DNA from: Parascedosporium putredinis | Taxonomy: Eukaryota > Ascomycota > Sordariomycetes > Microascales > Microascaceae | Length of the DNA: 64,000 nt | Direction: 5' to 3' | Assembly: GCA_949357655.1 (NCBI GenBank) | Contig: CASHTG010000012.1 | Span: forward strand, 3,348,001 to 3,412,000 | In this document: positions 47,850-60,573 of the stretch, piece after piece | Position numbering within the stretch: the stretch's first letter is position 1 | How the letters are laid out: each line of letters starts with the position of its first letter | Position numbers and translations under genes: made by a program | The notes under the pieces: generated by a model | What the model was told of the DNA's origin: nothing | Database searches by the model: none | Seen by the model: the letters and a program-made list of their open reading frames with translations, nothing else

Positions 47850-50800
47850 GGCGGCGGAGGGTGGGGCAACTCTGCCTAGTCGCGGCTCAGGCGGCAAGGG
47901 AACACGACGCCGAACTGCTGTCCTTCGAGGGCGGAGGATAACAAATATCGCAGCTGGGGTTTCTGCGTCCTGGAGATTTATGGTTCTTTGTCTGGCTCCA
48001 ACCGCAAGTGGTGGTTTTACGGGGTGCAAGTTGAGGCCGGGAGGAATCTGTGAAGTAGGAGGATTGATGGTGCGGGACGAGGGAAGGCAGATGATGCAAG
48101 TGTATGGTGGGGTTCTGATAGCGATAAGGAGCCGGATTGTGGAGAAGGTGCCGCTCGGTGCTGTCCCGGTGCCCAGCCTATTGATGGGGTTTACCTAGCG
48201 ACTTTTGGAGGGTTGAAGAGCTGACGCAGTCCACGAGCAACGTTAATGAATCAGTTGGTTCTCAACCCTTCGATGCAAGCAAGTAGTGATATTCGTCCAG
48301 TCAGTCTAGGCAAGTAAGGCTAGGTTTGACACTTTTGGGCGGGGTAGAATGTTTCCTACTTCGCTTTATCTCTAATACTAGCCTGATCCGAGGGGTTGAG
48401 TCAAGACAGTGCTTGCCACAGCCTGGGAGGAAAAGACGTGAAGACACAAGTACAGTGTTGATGGCTGAAGGGTCACTTGAGCCCAAGCCACCTCAAAGCG
48501 TACTGTGCTCCCCACGCCCATGAGCTAGCTTCAATGTTCTCCCAACCGGCTAAGGCACCTCTGCAGAATACCAGGCGCCAGGCCCCATCAGTGCTGGGTG
48601 GACTGGACTTCTTGTTTCGAACGAGATTAGCTAATAGGTTCTAGGTACTTTGCCCAAGGCTGGCCAGCGATGCTGATTAAACACTGCAACAAGTTTCCTA
48701 TACAAGGATTGACAGATTTATGGATTAATTCATTCTCGAGACCTCAATGTGAAGAAGTGACTCCCTCTCATTGAACATGGTCAATTTTCAAACATATTGA
48801 AGCCAAGGCTCTTCAATAGTCTATCAGCATTTGCACAAAAAGATCACGGTCCATACGATGGATTCATTCTCAATAATAGGTTGCCGGTCTTTTCATTGCT
48901 TGTCAAGCATGAGGCCCGGTCCCCCTTTACAATGATTATATCAACGTTGCCATCTCTTGCTAATAATGCTTTGGGCTGGGTGTTCGGAGGAGTGCTACGT
49001 CCGAGTCGCGACTGAGCGAATCACATTCTCAATAGCCAACGGCACTCGGGGAGAAGCGGCCTGCAGATGCACAATGTTATTGATTCTTCCCTCGGTCCAG
49101 GTTCAACTGGCCTTGCCATGCGGCGAACCCCGCGCCGTGATATGCAAGAGCGGCGGCTTGCGCAGCGAAGAAGGAGAGGTGCATTCATCCCCTGGGGACC
49201 GGCGACTTGCTTCATATATCCAAACTTATCGACAAGGGCGAGGCGGTTCTATATCCGCCTCATGATGCTGTGGATGAGTGTTTTTGCCCTTCTCTCGCTT
49301 TCCCTTCCTCATCAGATTTCTATTTGCCGTAGACATCAGAAATCATGTCGGCACCAACCGTGAGGCTAGTTAGTAGTTAGGCCTAGCGATTTCCACCAAG
49401 TCTATGCTGTAATGTGGCCGAGGGGGTTCACACGACATCCGAAAAAGACCTTTGAGACTAGTTTCCACATGTTCTCGAACAAGTCCTGGGGCACCGAGGT
49501 AGTAGAGTGGAGCTTCTTTTCTGCACGACTCAAACAAGGGTCACAGGCAGAAAGGTTCTATGCAGTAGAGCTGGCAAAGAGTACTCCAGTCAAGGAATCT
49601 ATAGCTGATAGCCGACACACATCCGCAGCCTCAGCTGCCAGCACTATGCATTTACTTTCTAACAAAGCGCAAAGTCCATCTTGACACTCTGCCCGGAAGA
49701 GGGGGTTCGAGTCCACCATGCGTGTCCTTGGTTGGCCAACGTGGCGCGGGGCAAATCACAAGAGCGTCGCCCCCACACTCCAATCCAAGCGAGACCTAGA
49801 GTATTCATTCGGGGTTTGAAAGGAAGTAGGAGAGGATTGGGAGGGCAGGCGATAGAATATGCTGGCACCCTCACTAACACCTTTGCGCCAAGTACCGGTA
49901 TTAGGGGACTTTCCAAGGTGAAGGGGACTCATTCCATTCATCCATCTATGGATGCAGCGTCAACTGACCGCCAATAGGGCAATCAAGCCGCCGGGCAAAA
50001 GTTACAAATGATCAAGTGCCCGACAGATTAGGCTCCTTGCCCTGAAATGATTTGGAAGGAAAGTGGAAAGAGAAATCAAAACAACCCCTAATGCAGGAAC
50101 GTCAGTTTTGCTTGTTGAAGTCCATCGTGTAAACCTGTTTGAGAAGTTTCTATGGTCAAGGGTTTCCTAGGTTACTGCGCGCATGAAACCAAGAGATGCA
50201 TGGATTTTCCAATCGGAGTCGCGCACTGCGAGAGTTCAGAAGAAGACAGGCCACGATTCTTCGAGCCAGGAGGGAGGCCCTGGCCAACAATTCATCACAG
50301 ATGCCTTGACGCCCGACAACCCAACGACAAAGTATGATGGAGAAAGGATGGGATATTGGATATTGGGGGTGATTGGCTTTCGATGATTCAAAATGACAGC
50401 AACCTCGGGTCCGGTCTCCGTCAATTTGCAGCAACGCCCCATTGTCGTCCCTGGAAGGTCTCATGTTACTAAGCAGGAGAGCAGTGAGGAGAAGCTGACA
50501 GTTGAGGGCCACCACCCAGCACTCCATGAGACAGACTTGTGTGCCTTTGAAAGCTCTCACCACACCCGCCAGCTGTCTGTTATTCCACTGTTGAAAGCTC
50601 ATCTCTGACATCAGAAGCGGATGTAACAGTGTCGTATCAGTTTGGGGGAGAAGAACGACATATTGATCCAGAGATGATACAGAAACCCACTCAATTTGGA
50701 CAAACTTGGACTAGGCAAGCAGCGCTAGGTGAAGCTCCCGGGCCCTTGTCCACAATAAATCACAGAAGACGTCGGCGGAGTCACGCTTTTTCTCCAGACA

Positions 50801-53683
50801 GGAGCTCGAGCTTCAGAGGCTAGCACTAATTTGGCCGCTGCCTGGCCAACAGCTCCAGGGACAAGATTGATGGCCCCAGGATCTGACAAGCTAAGGCCGT
50901 GTCAGGAGCCGCCACCGGAGATCAATTTCATGTTGACAGAAGAGCAGTTCGTATTTAACTTGGGTTAAAAAATTTTTGTACTCAAGGCCAATGGAACAGA
51001 ATTAGTGCTAATACAACGCAATTGATGACACCGAGATAATGGTGACGAGTGCAACGTATTTGCTCGACCAGAGGGTTCACCTACACTACATGTACACTCG
51101 GATAAGGATAATACCAGCAACCCTGTTCCAATGGATCCTAAGAATACATGCAAATGCTTAAAACTGCACCGAGAAAGGTCGGTGGTGGCGGATGGCAATT
51201 TTTTTCCCTCCCGAAGGACATCTGGCCCATAATATTGCCTGCTTTGGACCAATATATACACGACGGAGGGTTGGGAGGGCAAGAGTGGCTGTTTTCCGTC
51301 AAAGAAGGAGTGATTCGACTGGATGGGGAACGCTTGGTCTGATGAGAAGGCAATATCGAACGGGATTCGCCAGGGATGGGCGGAGAAACGGGAACAGTGG
51401 CAAGATGGCCTTTTGGGACCCGTATGAGTGGACAACGATGGCGGGAAGGGGAGAATCCTGGGTCCATGCCTTGCGCCTCGGGGAGCGAGAAGGCAACCCG
51501 CAGAGCTCGATCCATCGGGCAGATCCTGGCCCCGCCAGCTTCATTGGTCCAGCTCCCCACAGGGCCAACTCATCAAGCTGCTGCTCCTCCCGACTCCCCA
51601 TGGTAACCGTCAGCCATCCCAGCATTTTCCAGCCGCTTCTGGCTCCCAGCTGTTTTCGGAGACAATAACAACAAACCAGGCCGATACCACTTCTGCCCGC
51701 TCCCTGCCACCCATCCGAAGGGAAGGGAGAGAGTGACCCCCAAAACATTTCTTCCTCTTCGTTGTTCGTTTCTAGCCAAGCCCCCTTTTCCCGGTTCCCT
51801 GCCTGTTTGTATCACACCCATCACTGTGAAGTATCACCTTCCAAGGCTGGCTGTCTTCGTGCAAAGGCGATGGGATTTGCTGCGCTTTCTCAGACCGTAG
51901 TGGCCCACCTCACCCCTCTGGAGAGGGCAGTGTTTTTTCTTTCTTTTTTTCTTTGCAGTTTTGTGGCATCCCCTCGGTTTCTCCGACTTTGGAAGCGCCG
52001 CGTGATGGAACAATTTCACATCTGCGCATACGCTCCTCGTGTGACTTAAAACCCCATTTAGGTGCCAACGGCGGTAGACTAGTTGGTTTTGGGAGCACAG
52101 CTGAGCCAGCCGAATCGTAGTTCGTAGCTTCCCTGAGGTGACAGGCGGTTGTTAAGACAAACCTCGGCCAGCATCGATACATTCGAACGTGTTGTTCAAC
52201 ACACAGTATTTCTTGTCTCACGGATCGGCTCCCTCTCCCGCCGTGGGTGTCTCTCCCTCTTCCTCCCCCACGTCACGAAGCCTTCTGCTCAGCCTAGAAA
52301 CAAAGACTCACAGTTCCTTTTTCCTCTCCTTCCTTTCCTTTTTTCTCCTTTCCTCCTTTCACCATCACGTATTCCCGGCCTCGCCACCCACTATTAATCA
52401 CCGCCATTAATCTGAAAAAAAGAGTCGCGAGAAAATCGATACAACTCGAAGCCTCAACTCAAGCCCGCCTCTAATAAGATCCGCATTGCGACCCGCCCAA
52501 ATCTTCAGCGCCTCGTGGACCCCGACCAGAAAATAAAAGTACTTGCCGTCTCGACCGAGCATTTCGTACCGCGTAAGGTTCTTCAAGTGATACTGTACCG
52601 CCGCTTGAGAGGCCTTCGAATTCTTTATATTGGGTCTGTTGAATTTGCAAGCCTGTGCTGTGCGAGTTCGCGAGTTCTGCAAGCCCCTCGCCCCTTCACC
52701 TTGTCTTGACCCTTGTCGTTGTCCGTCTCCAGCAGGTCCAGTTTTCCTAGGTACTCACGAGTACCCCAGACAAGTACATTGATCCCTCGCACCTGGTAAG
52801 CAACTATCGTCCCCAACCATGCTACGATCCAAGCCATCCACAATCAACATAGCCAACACCTCCCTCTGAGCTCTCTCTTCTCTTTCATATCAGCAGTACC
52901 ATGCTATTCATGGTGTCTGCGGGGAGCTCCACAAGACTCAGCTGAGGAAAAGCCTCTCTGGCGCAATCTCCCTTGCCCCAAAGCCATTCGGCCGGTTTCC
53001 CTTTTTTCTCTTTCTTTTTCCCCTGCTCTGGTTTGGTCCCAAGGACTTGTTGACCTTCCCTACCCGGCTCGCAGCCCGGTTTTCTACTCGCATCTACCCA
53101 AGCACCCCCAGACTGAAAATTTCTGTTCCCCTTCCACCCTCGCGCTCCCCTCCGGACTGCATTTGCGCCCTTTCCTGCAGGAGCCCCCGACTCTTCTGCA
53201 TGTTGTTGTTGCCACTGGGCAACAAAGCATCTTGCGCTTACATTTTCCTTTTGGCCTTCTAGGAATTCCCCACACCGACGACTTGGCGAATCCCCTCTTC
53301 GTTCCTCCAAAGTAGTGTACTTGGACACTCGCCCTGCATGTACCTGTTCCTTGAAATGCCGTGACATTTCACACATTGGAGCAACCTTGGGCCCCTGTCT
53401 ATTTACCTCTTAACCTTATCACCCCTGGCACATCCTGTCCTGGCCACTCCCCATTTCCTCCTTCCCTCTCCCTCATCGCCTGCAAAAGGGGAAGCAGGAT
53501 TGATTCAGGGTCGGAATTGACAGACGGGACAGCGTCGTCGTAAACAGAAAATAGACGACTACTCCAGGGTCTCACGGACAGGCTGGCCGCTCCTTGAGCA
53601 ACCAGCTGTCCTACCCGCCACCTAACGCTTCGGGGCATACATGCCATCCGACACAACCTTTCCCGATTATCATCAAGATCGAA
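47850..53683. other. 5.8 kb gene-poor region between divergent genes
   Basis: Lies between the starts of the FHA gene and the large disordered protein gene. No supported gene. Open frames near 50156-50611, 51138-51668 and 52407-52682 have rival frames on the other strand and no domain. The 700 bp before 53684 are C/T-rich, as in other leaders here. Confidence 0.5.
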
Positions 53684-56600
53684 ATGGGAATTAACTTCAA
53701 GAAGGCCCCACCACTTCCTGCACCTACCGAGACCGAATCGACGATACCTACCGAGCTGGGAACTGATGTGTCCTACCCTATCGACCAGAATTCTACCTAC
53801 TCCCTTCCCGAGGACGGCACTCCAGTCACCATCAAGACCCACGGCAGGTCCCTCAACCAGAAAACCCTCTTAATCGAATACACCGAAAATCCTAGGCCTG
53901 GTGCCTCGGGTTCCGACTCTGAACGACGACCCAGCGTCCGCGTCCGCGTCACAAACCCTTCCTCCCGAGGAAAGAGTGACGCAGTCGCCGCCGCCGCCGT
54001 CGCCCGTACCAGAGTCGCCGAGACCGACGCGCTCTTCGCCCCAACATACAACCGACGCCGACCCATCTCCCCTTAACCGGTCCTTCGCCGCTCGTCGAGC
54101 CCCGAGACCTTGGCGACGATCGTAGCATCGGCTCTTACGCCTCGGCCACCGAGGAATCAAACGTATCCAGACACCAACCGTCTGGGGACACCGGCCCAAT
54201 CATTGGTCGCAACCCTCGCCGGCGTAGACCCGCGAGTCCCCTCATACCATCTGCTCACGAAAGCGAGACCATGGCGTCCTATATGCCGAGCACACAATCT
54301 GAGATCTCTGCGATCCCCACAGATAGCTTCCTCGACGGCTCCGGGCCCGTGAGGTCGCCCGAGGCAAGGTGGATGGCTCACCCACCGTCCTCAGAGAAGC
54401 TAAAGAGCTCCAAAACCCGGACCGTGAGCCGCGAAAGGGTGAAGATTTCCGAAAATCTTCGCCGCGAGATCGCTCGGACAGGAAACATAAGTCCAGCAAG
54501 AGCCGAACTAGCAGCATAAGCGACAAGCATGGAGATAGTGGAAAGTCACCCCGGAGACGCTCGAGCCGTAATCATGACTCTATTGTGTCGGGCGCCGACT
54601 CCAGCGCCGTTTCCTCCAGCTTTTCCCCAAGCCATAGATCCATGGACCAGCATTCAATGCGTTCCGAGTCGTCGTCCAAATCCATCAACAACCCGAAGCT
54701 TCTTGAAGCCGTTGAAGATGCCATTCGTAGGTTGATCCTTCCTCAGCTCGATTCGTTGAGGCGCGAGCAAAGCATACGAGAGGCAAGGCGTGGGTCTGTC
54801 GTGTCCGCCGCCACTTCGGTGTCTAGAGAGGATCTCGCTGGGGACCGTAGGCGACTTTCCGACCGATCTCAAAGAGATTCACGCCACAAGGATCGCAGAG
54901 ATAGGGAGGCCCGCCATGACTTTGCCGATGCATCCTATGATCGGGAGTCCATGGATGGCTCATCCATCCTCGAGCCCGAGCCGCATACCCCTCGAAGACG
55001 GAGTACGGATATGCTCAAGGCAGTCGCCGCTGCCGGCGCTGTCGGTGGATTGGCTGGTGCGGCTTTAGCGCATTCGCCATCTGAGGACAAGAAGCAGCGC
55101 CGCCGAAAGCGCGCCGAGTCCACTAGAGTCGGAGCAGAGCAAGCGACACCTATACCGACGACTTTGACGACGATGATATGCTTGCCCCCGCCCCGCCAAT
55201 GCCGCTTATGAGTGAAATCAACCCATCCGACGTGACGAGGACGTCTATTCTTTCCGCCGATACGGATAGGCCGCATTCCGCATCTGAAGAGATGGCATCC
55301 CTTCGCGAGGTGCCTAGAGGAGTGGCGATGCCCCCGCCTTCCGGTCACTCATCCGCGCTCCCCCAGGGACTCGGGATGCAACATGCAAACATCTCCCATG
55401 GCGATCTCACAGCTCTCCGTAACGTCAGGGCCGAGGTTGACCAACCTAGTCCTGCTTATGGCCGGGAACCCCCATCCTCACGCTCTGCCAATCCAGAAGG
55501 CGCCACCATTCCTGAAGTTCTCGAAGACGAGCTACCACCCGATTCGAACTACGTAAGTTCAGCGTATGAATATTATAATACCCAAGACGTCCCCCAACAT
55601 CTCCGTTACGAGCCATACCAGCCCGAGCGCCGCGGGCTCAGCCCTATCTACAGTGTGTCAGGCTATACAGAAGGAGGCAGTGAGGGACCCCATCAGAGGG
55701 ATTCCCGAGGGTACGCTGCCAGCGCGACCTCGGACTCGCCGGAAAAGCCGGCTCACTCGATGCATTCGCCTGCTTCTGCTCATAGCCACCTCTTAAGCCG
55801 CGATCTTGATCAGCGAAGCGACGGCCGCAGCTCCGTCGCCGATTATCGACGTCCACTGTCTATGGATGAAGCCGATCCGGACCCCTCATCAAGGCAGGCC
55901 GTCCGCGGCATTGGAGCGAACCCTGACATTGTCCATGTTCCCATGGGCTTGAGTCGCATGTGGCATCCTTAGTGGATGGCTCCATGATCGAACAGTCTGT
56001 TCTGTCTCAAGATTACGGCCAGCGCGACTCCATGGCATCTTATGATGATATGCCTCGCTCGTATCGAGACAATTACAGCGCCAGCCCAACCAAGCAATCC
56101 CAAGATAGCCGACACTACACGGATGATGACCGCGCTCTTACCCCAGTCTCCCGCGGGCCCGCGAAACGCTCGCACGAATTTTCAGAAGAATATGACATTG
56201 ACAAGCATGGCCGCAAGGTTCCTCAATCGCGGTACAGACAATCTCCGACCGCGTCTGAGGCGGCTATCACTTCGGGCGCGGCTATGAAGGCAATCTTGGC
56301 CCTCAAGGCCAAAGGTCTAACGGACGGCGCTGCCGAAGAAGCTTTTACTCCCGCGGGAGTGCAGAGAAACAAATCCTTCAAAGAACGTACCCTAGCCGGG
56401 CATGAGCCGGCCACGACTCCTACGCACAGCGTCGACCGGCTCGACTATGTAGACGAGCCCCGGTTCGGGGCTAGCGGTCTACCGGATCTCAACGACCCCA
56501 TGCCCGAGATTGGCTATGTTGATGATAGTGACACACATACAAATGCGTCCGTCGTTGAAGACCGGCTTGATGGAAACCATGGCACTACCTGGAGCGGTCG

Positions 56601-59077
56601 GTCTACTCCTAAAGCAATGATTGATAGCGGCCGAAAGCCTGAAATCCGCGAGGCTCACGGCCTAGGCATCACGGATTTGGCAGCTGCAGGCGCTGCTCTG
56701 GGCGCCGCCGCTGCCATGGCCTCCAATAACCAAAGCCGCCAAGCAAGCAACGAACACGTTGAAGAACCGCCGCGGACCTCGGATGAGAAGAAGCGTGACA
56801 CGCTGGGGACCAACCCGTTCGAAGGCATCAGCCCCGTGGCCAACCCGCACCTGGGCGAGAACCTGTTTCAGGGTGGAAATTACTCTCCCGGCTTTCATAC
56901 CGGGAGTCCTGGTGTCGAGGATGAGGGCTACAAGTCACAGGGGCCGAACCGTACCCCGATTTCGAGACCGGCAAGGGAAACCTCGATATCGCAAAGCCTG
57001 TGGAGCTTCGGGATGGTGAAGATCCCTTCTTTGATCCCACGAAATCTCTACACACGCCCAACTTTAGCGGTATGTCCCATGGCATGGTGACGCCATTTTA
57101 CGATGCTGCGACCGGGGGCGGTATCGACCGAATCGAATCGAAGGACATCATTGCGCTCATGCAAGAGGTATGTACAACCATTTCCATGTTTTGGGATGAC
57201 GCAACAACTCGTAGGACACTGATCTGACACGCCACCTTTTAGCTGGTCGCCCGCGACGCTCAACGGACCGCGCGTGACACCGAGATCGCCGCCACCGTCA
57301 TGTTCCTCGCACAAGAAATGCGCATGTCTTTCCAGAACGTCGAGACCCGTATAAAGCAAGCTGAAGATGTCCTGGTTGACGAGCTCGAGCATACAGAGAA
57401 GGCCATAATTAAAACAATCGGAGGCCCTCGCCCCTACCCTGGCAGTGCCGGTCGATCTGTACAGGGTGGGTCTCAGGCGGGCGAGGATCTGGCGGCGAAG
57501 AAGGGAAACATCATTCGACGCGCCCTAAAAGGTCTCAGGACGTCGGGAACGAACGATCTCACCCGAATTGAGGACATGCTCCTCACGCTTCTCAAAGATG
57601 TTGACGACCTCAAGGCCCAAACCGCCCAGCAGCCCCGCAGCACAGCCCGACCATCACTAGACAACTTGCAGCCGGAAGCTCAGTACGAGCAGGACCAGGT
57701 CTACGAACAAGACGCGCGTGATGCACCCTCCCTAGCTAGTCACGGCAGCCAATCCGGGCACCTTGCAGCGCCCCGAAGCTCTCAGCGGAGGTTGTCTGAG
57801 AATCGCGTGAGTACGGTTCCCGAGGCATTGGAAGAGGATCACGATGATGAACATGGAGATGACCACTTGATGGGACCTCAGTTCACCGACAGCCACCTCA
57901 TGACGCCAGCCCACAATCAGCGAGGCAGCTCGGTGCCCCTCGACACACCCCCAGGCGACGACCTCGAACGCACACCTCGGCTCCGTTAGCAACGAAAACA
58001 CGCCTCGCACCGATAAAGGCAAGAAACATAAGTCGGGCAGCTCGTCGAGCTGGATCCCCAAGATCTCGCGATGGTCGGAGACGACGGCGTCAACGGTTAG
58101 CAAGGCTTTCCGAGGTAGTGGCGCGACCTTGCGCAAGGATAGGGATGCTGAGTATGTCCCAGCCGCCCACTCACGCTCAGGGTCTGACTTGGGTGCATAT
58201 GCCGATGATTACCACCATACCGACCCGTACGGCGAAGACCACCTGCACACAGGCTTCTCAGACCTAGATCTCGTCCCTCCCAACGCTCGAGCAGATGATC
58301 TAGGTGGTGGTGGAGGGCCGCCGAGGGCGTACATGACGCCCGAAGACCCCAAATACAAGGCTCATAGGAACTCGCTTAACCTACAACATCCGCAACCGAG
58401 GCCGGGCCAGACGGAGCGGTTCAAGGCAACGCTCGAGTCTCAGGCACATATCTACGACTCCACCATGACCCCTCGATCTCACGACTGGCGTGGTTCCGCT
58501 GCCAGCCTTCACCGATCTCCCGCTCAGCACGGACACCGCTACAGTGATGTTTCGGCCCGTGCTGGGGAGGATTATTGGCCGGATTCCCCGGCGGTGCCAA
58601 TGCGCCGCCGCGCCCACCCAAGGAGCCTCTCGACAGCGCGTCGGGCACCCCGTTCGCGGTGGTCGCTCCACCAAGCTGCAAAAGCAAGCCCTCTTCCATA
58701 CCATAGCGTGGAGAGCGGGTATGGCACGGCTACGGCTACACACACCAATTATACTGGCAGCCCGAAGCTAGAAAACCGCAACCTAAGTGGCGCGCTAGGT
58801 GCCCCGACCCGACGTCCTAGTGGGCCGAGGGCCATGACACCCAAGAGCCCGGAGGAGGAGGCCGCCCGAGAAGAGAGGCGGAGAAAGCGAGGTAAGCCGC
58901 CCAACCCCCTTTGAGTCATTCTCGAGAAACCCCGTTCTTCTTAGAACGGAACCCAATGGTCGTGTCTCATCTCATTCCTATGATTGTCATGTATTGCTAT
59001 AAGCCTGGTTTCTAACATTATTCTTCTAAACAGACACCTTTGGGACGATTGCTAGCCAGGACACTGATACTTTCTAG
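53684..59077 (+). CDS. Very large disordered protein of unknown function, apparently widespread in filamentous fungi; frame broken about nine times
   Basis: Exons 53684-57167, 57243-58891 and 59034-59077; about 1,728 residues after ten lost bases. It is mostly Ser/Pro/Arg/Glu-rich with short ordered blocks: YSLPEDGTPVTIKTHGR and KTLLIEYTEN near the start, SEISAIPTDSFLDGSG, INNPKLLEAVEDAIRRLILP (about 350), MPLMSEINPSDVTRTSILS, GVQRNKSFKERTLAG, ASGLPDLNDPMPEIGYVDD and GGGIDRIESKDIIALMQE. A predicted helical segment (LVARDAQRTARDTEI ... ARRALKGL-like region, 57243-57560) follows, then SWIPKISRWSETTAST, and the C-terminus DTFGTIASQDTDTF from a tiny third exon. A hydrophobic Ala/Gly stretch (AVAAAGAVGGLAGAALAH) may be a weak membrane or amphipathic segment. 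I recall similar unnamed proteins from other ascomycetes; no function is known to me. Breaks include C4 54069-54072, GG 54353-54354, near 55128, G3 55945-55947, C4 56954-56957, C5 57948-57952 (two bases) and three between 58590 and 58690. Confidence 0.85.
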
Positions 59078-60573
59078 AAAAAGCCTGCGGTTGCCGCCCC
59101 TCGGCGTGTGCGGTGGTCTCTAGATGTATGAATTGCTCGACACAGCCAGGCGTGTACGAAGTTGCCATCGCGTATTGTGAATAGAAACCAGACTGCAGGC
59201 GAGTCTGGCGGGATCGCTCCAAATCCAACCTTGTTAGACAGCACTTTTGAGGAATCGACCAAGCCACGTCCGTTCCTCCACCGAGTGCCAGAAAGAGAAG
59301 CAGAGAGAAGAAGAAAAAAAGAAGTGCGGCGCGAATACCCCATCAGGAGACATGAGGATAGGGAGGGGAATGGTGCCCCCGCGAAAACCTTCAACGGTTG
59401 GGATCAGATCTGGAAGTGAGTAAGTGAATGTGAAAGGAGTGGTTGGGATCTTTGGTTTTATGTGTGTTTTTGGGAGGACAGCTTGTGCCTATCCTTCACT
59501 TGGTGGCGGATCCGAAGGGGAACTGAGGCGGGGAGCGTTCTTTCTTTCTTTTTTCTCATTTCTTTCTCATCCGCTTCTCATGTTGTCATGACCCGTTATG
59601 AGCACAGCATACAGTTGTAGTTAGCCCCTGTTTTCTTCGTTGTCTTTTGCTGCAAGCTTCTCGTTCTCGCGGATGCTCGCCCAGATAAAGAACCTCGCCA
59701 TTCACCAAGATGGAGTTACTTTTACGAAAGGGAAAATGCACGTTTTGTCCTGCTGCTCCTATTTTATTAATCCACTTTTATCGAGTCCCCAATACTATCT
59801 TTGCCTGTTAAACGTGAGAAGGACTGGATGAACCAAGAGCTCTATATGTCGGAAGGGGGCTGGGTCCTTGAGGAAACGGCAATTAAATCATGATGAACCT
59901 GAGTGAGCGTCACGTCATCACTATTAAACATGAACAGATCCATTCGTGACTACATGTAGGAATATATATATCGAAGCTGATTGATGCTCAGCCGTCGTTA
60001 CGCGTACATGGAGGGCCACGAACAGGAGAAGAAGCATCACAAACCCCGATTCTCGAGAAAGGGGGAAAAAGGGGAAAAAGGAGGACAAGGGTGATAAAAA
60101 GCAACACTCGAGGTATAGAGGGAAAACACAAATCCAAACGCTGCGAGCGTACATACACAACAAAGGGCACTGGTATCAAGTCTTTTTCTTCGTCTTCCTA
60201 TCTCCCCACGCTTACGCTTCCAAAACAAGATAGAAAGGCAGGGGACCCATCAAGATTCTCTCCTCTGCCTCAAGCTGCCTAGGCTGAGAAAGAGCCCTCC
60301 TTCCCCGACGCCACTGATGGGTGAAAAATAAATAAAAAGAAGATGCGCTGGTGGCCATGAATTTTCCCCGCCAAGACAAGTCATCTCCATACTTCATGGA
60401 CCCCTCTAATTACCTCGAGGGGAACCCCTCCGAGGGATGGGAACGGCAATAAACCCGCCTATATCGCCCGCAAGCCGAGAGCCGGGGCACGACCGAAGTT
60501 GCGTGGAAGATGGATGCCGCTTCTCGGCCTGGTACTCCCCTTTAAAGCTAGCTCCTCTTGTTTTTCCTCTTCT
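59078..60573. other. 1.5 kb convergent 3' region
   Basis: Holds the 3' ends of the large disordered protein gene (plus) and Arp1 (minus). No other gene seen; T-rich stretch at 59541-59570. Confidence 0.5.

Noticed and set aside
49695..49730. tRNA-like B box (GGTTCGAGTCC)
   Set aside because: The T-stem has a mismatch and no matching acceptor stem, D-arm or anticodon arm could be placed about 70 bp upstream.
51138..51668. Overlapping 140-158 codon frames on both strands
   Set aside because: Both frames cover the same GC-rich segment and neither has a recognisable domain, good start context or introns.
52407..52682. 91-codon minus-strand frame with protein-like look (YHLKNLTRYEMLGRDGKYFYF)
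   Set aside because: Single short frame with no start context, no continuing exon and no recognised family; kept only as a note.
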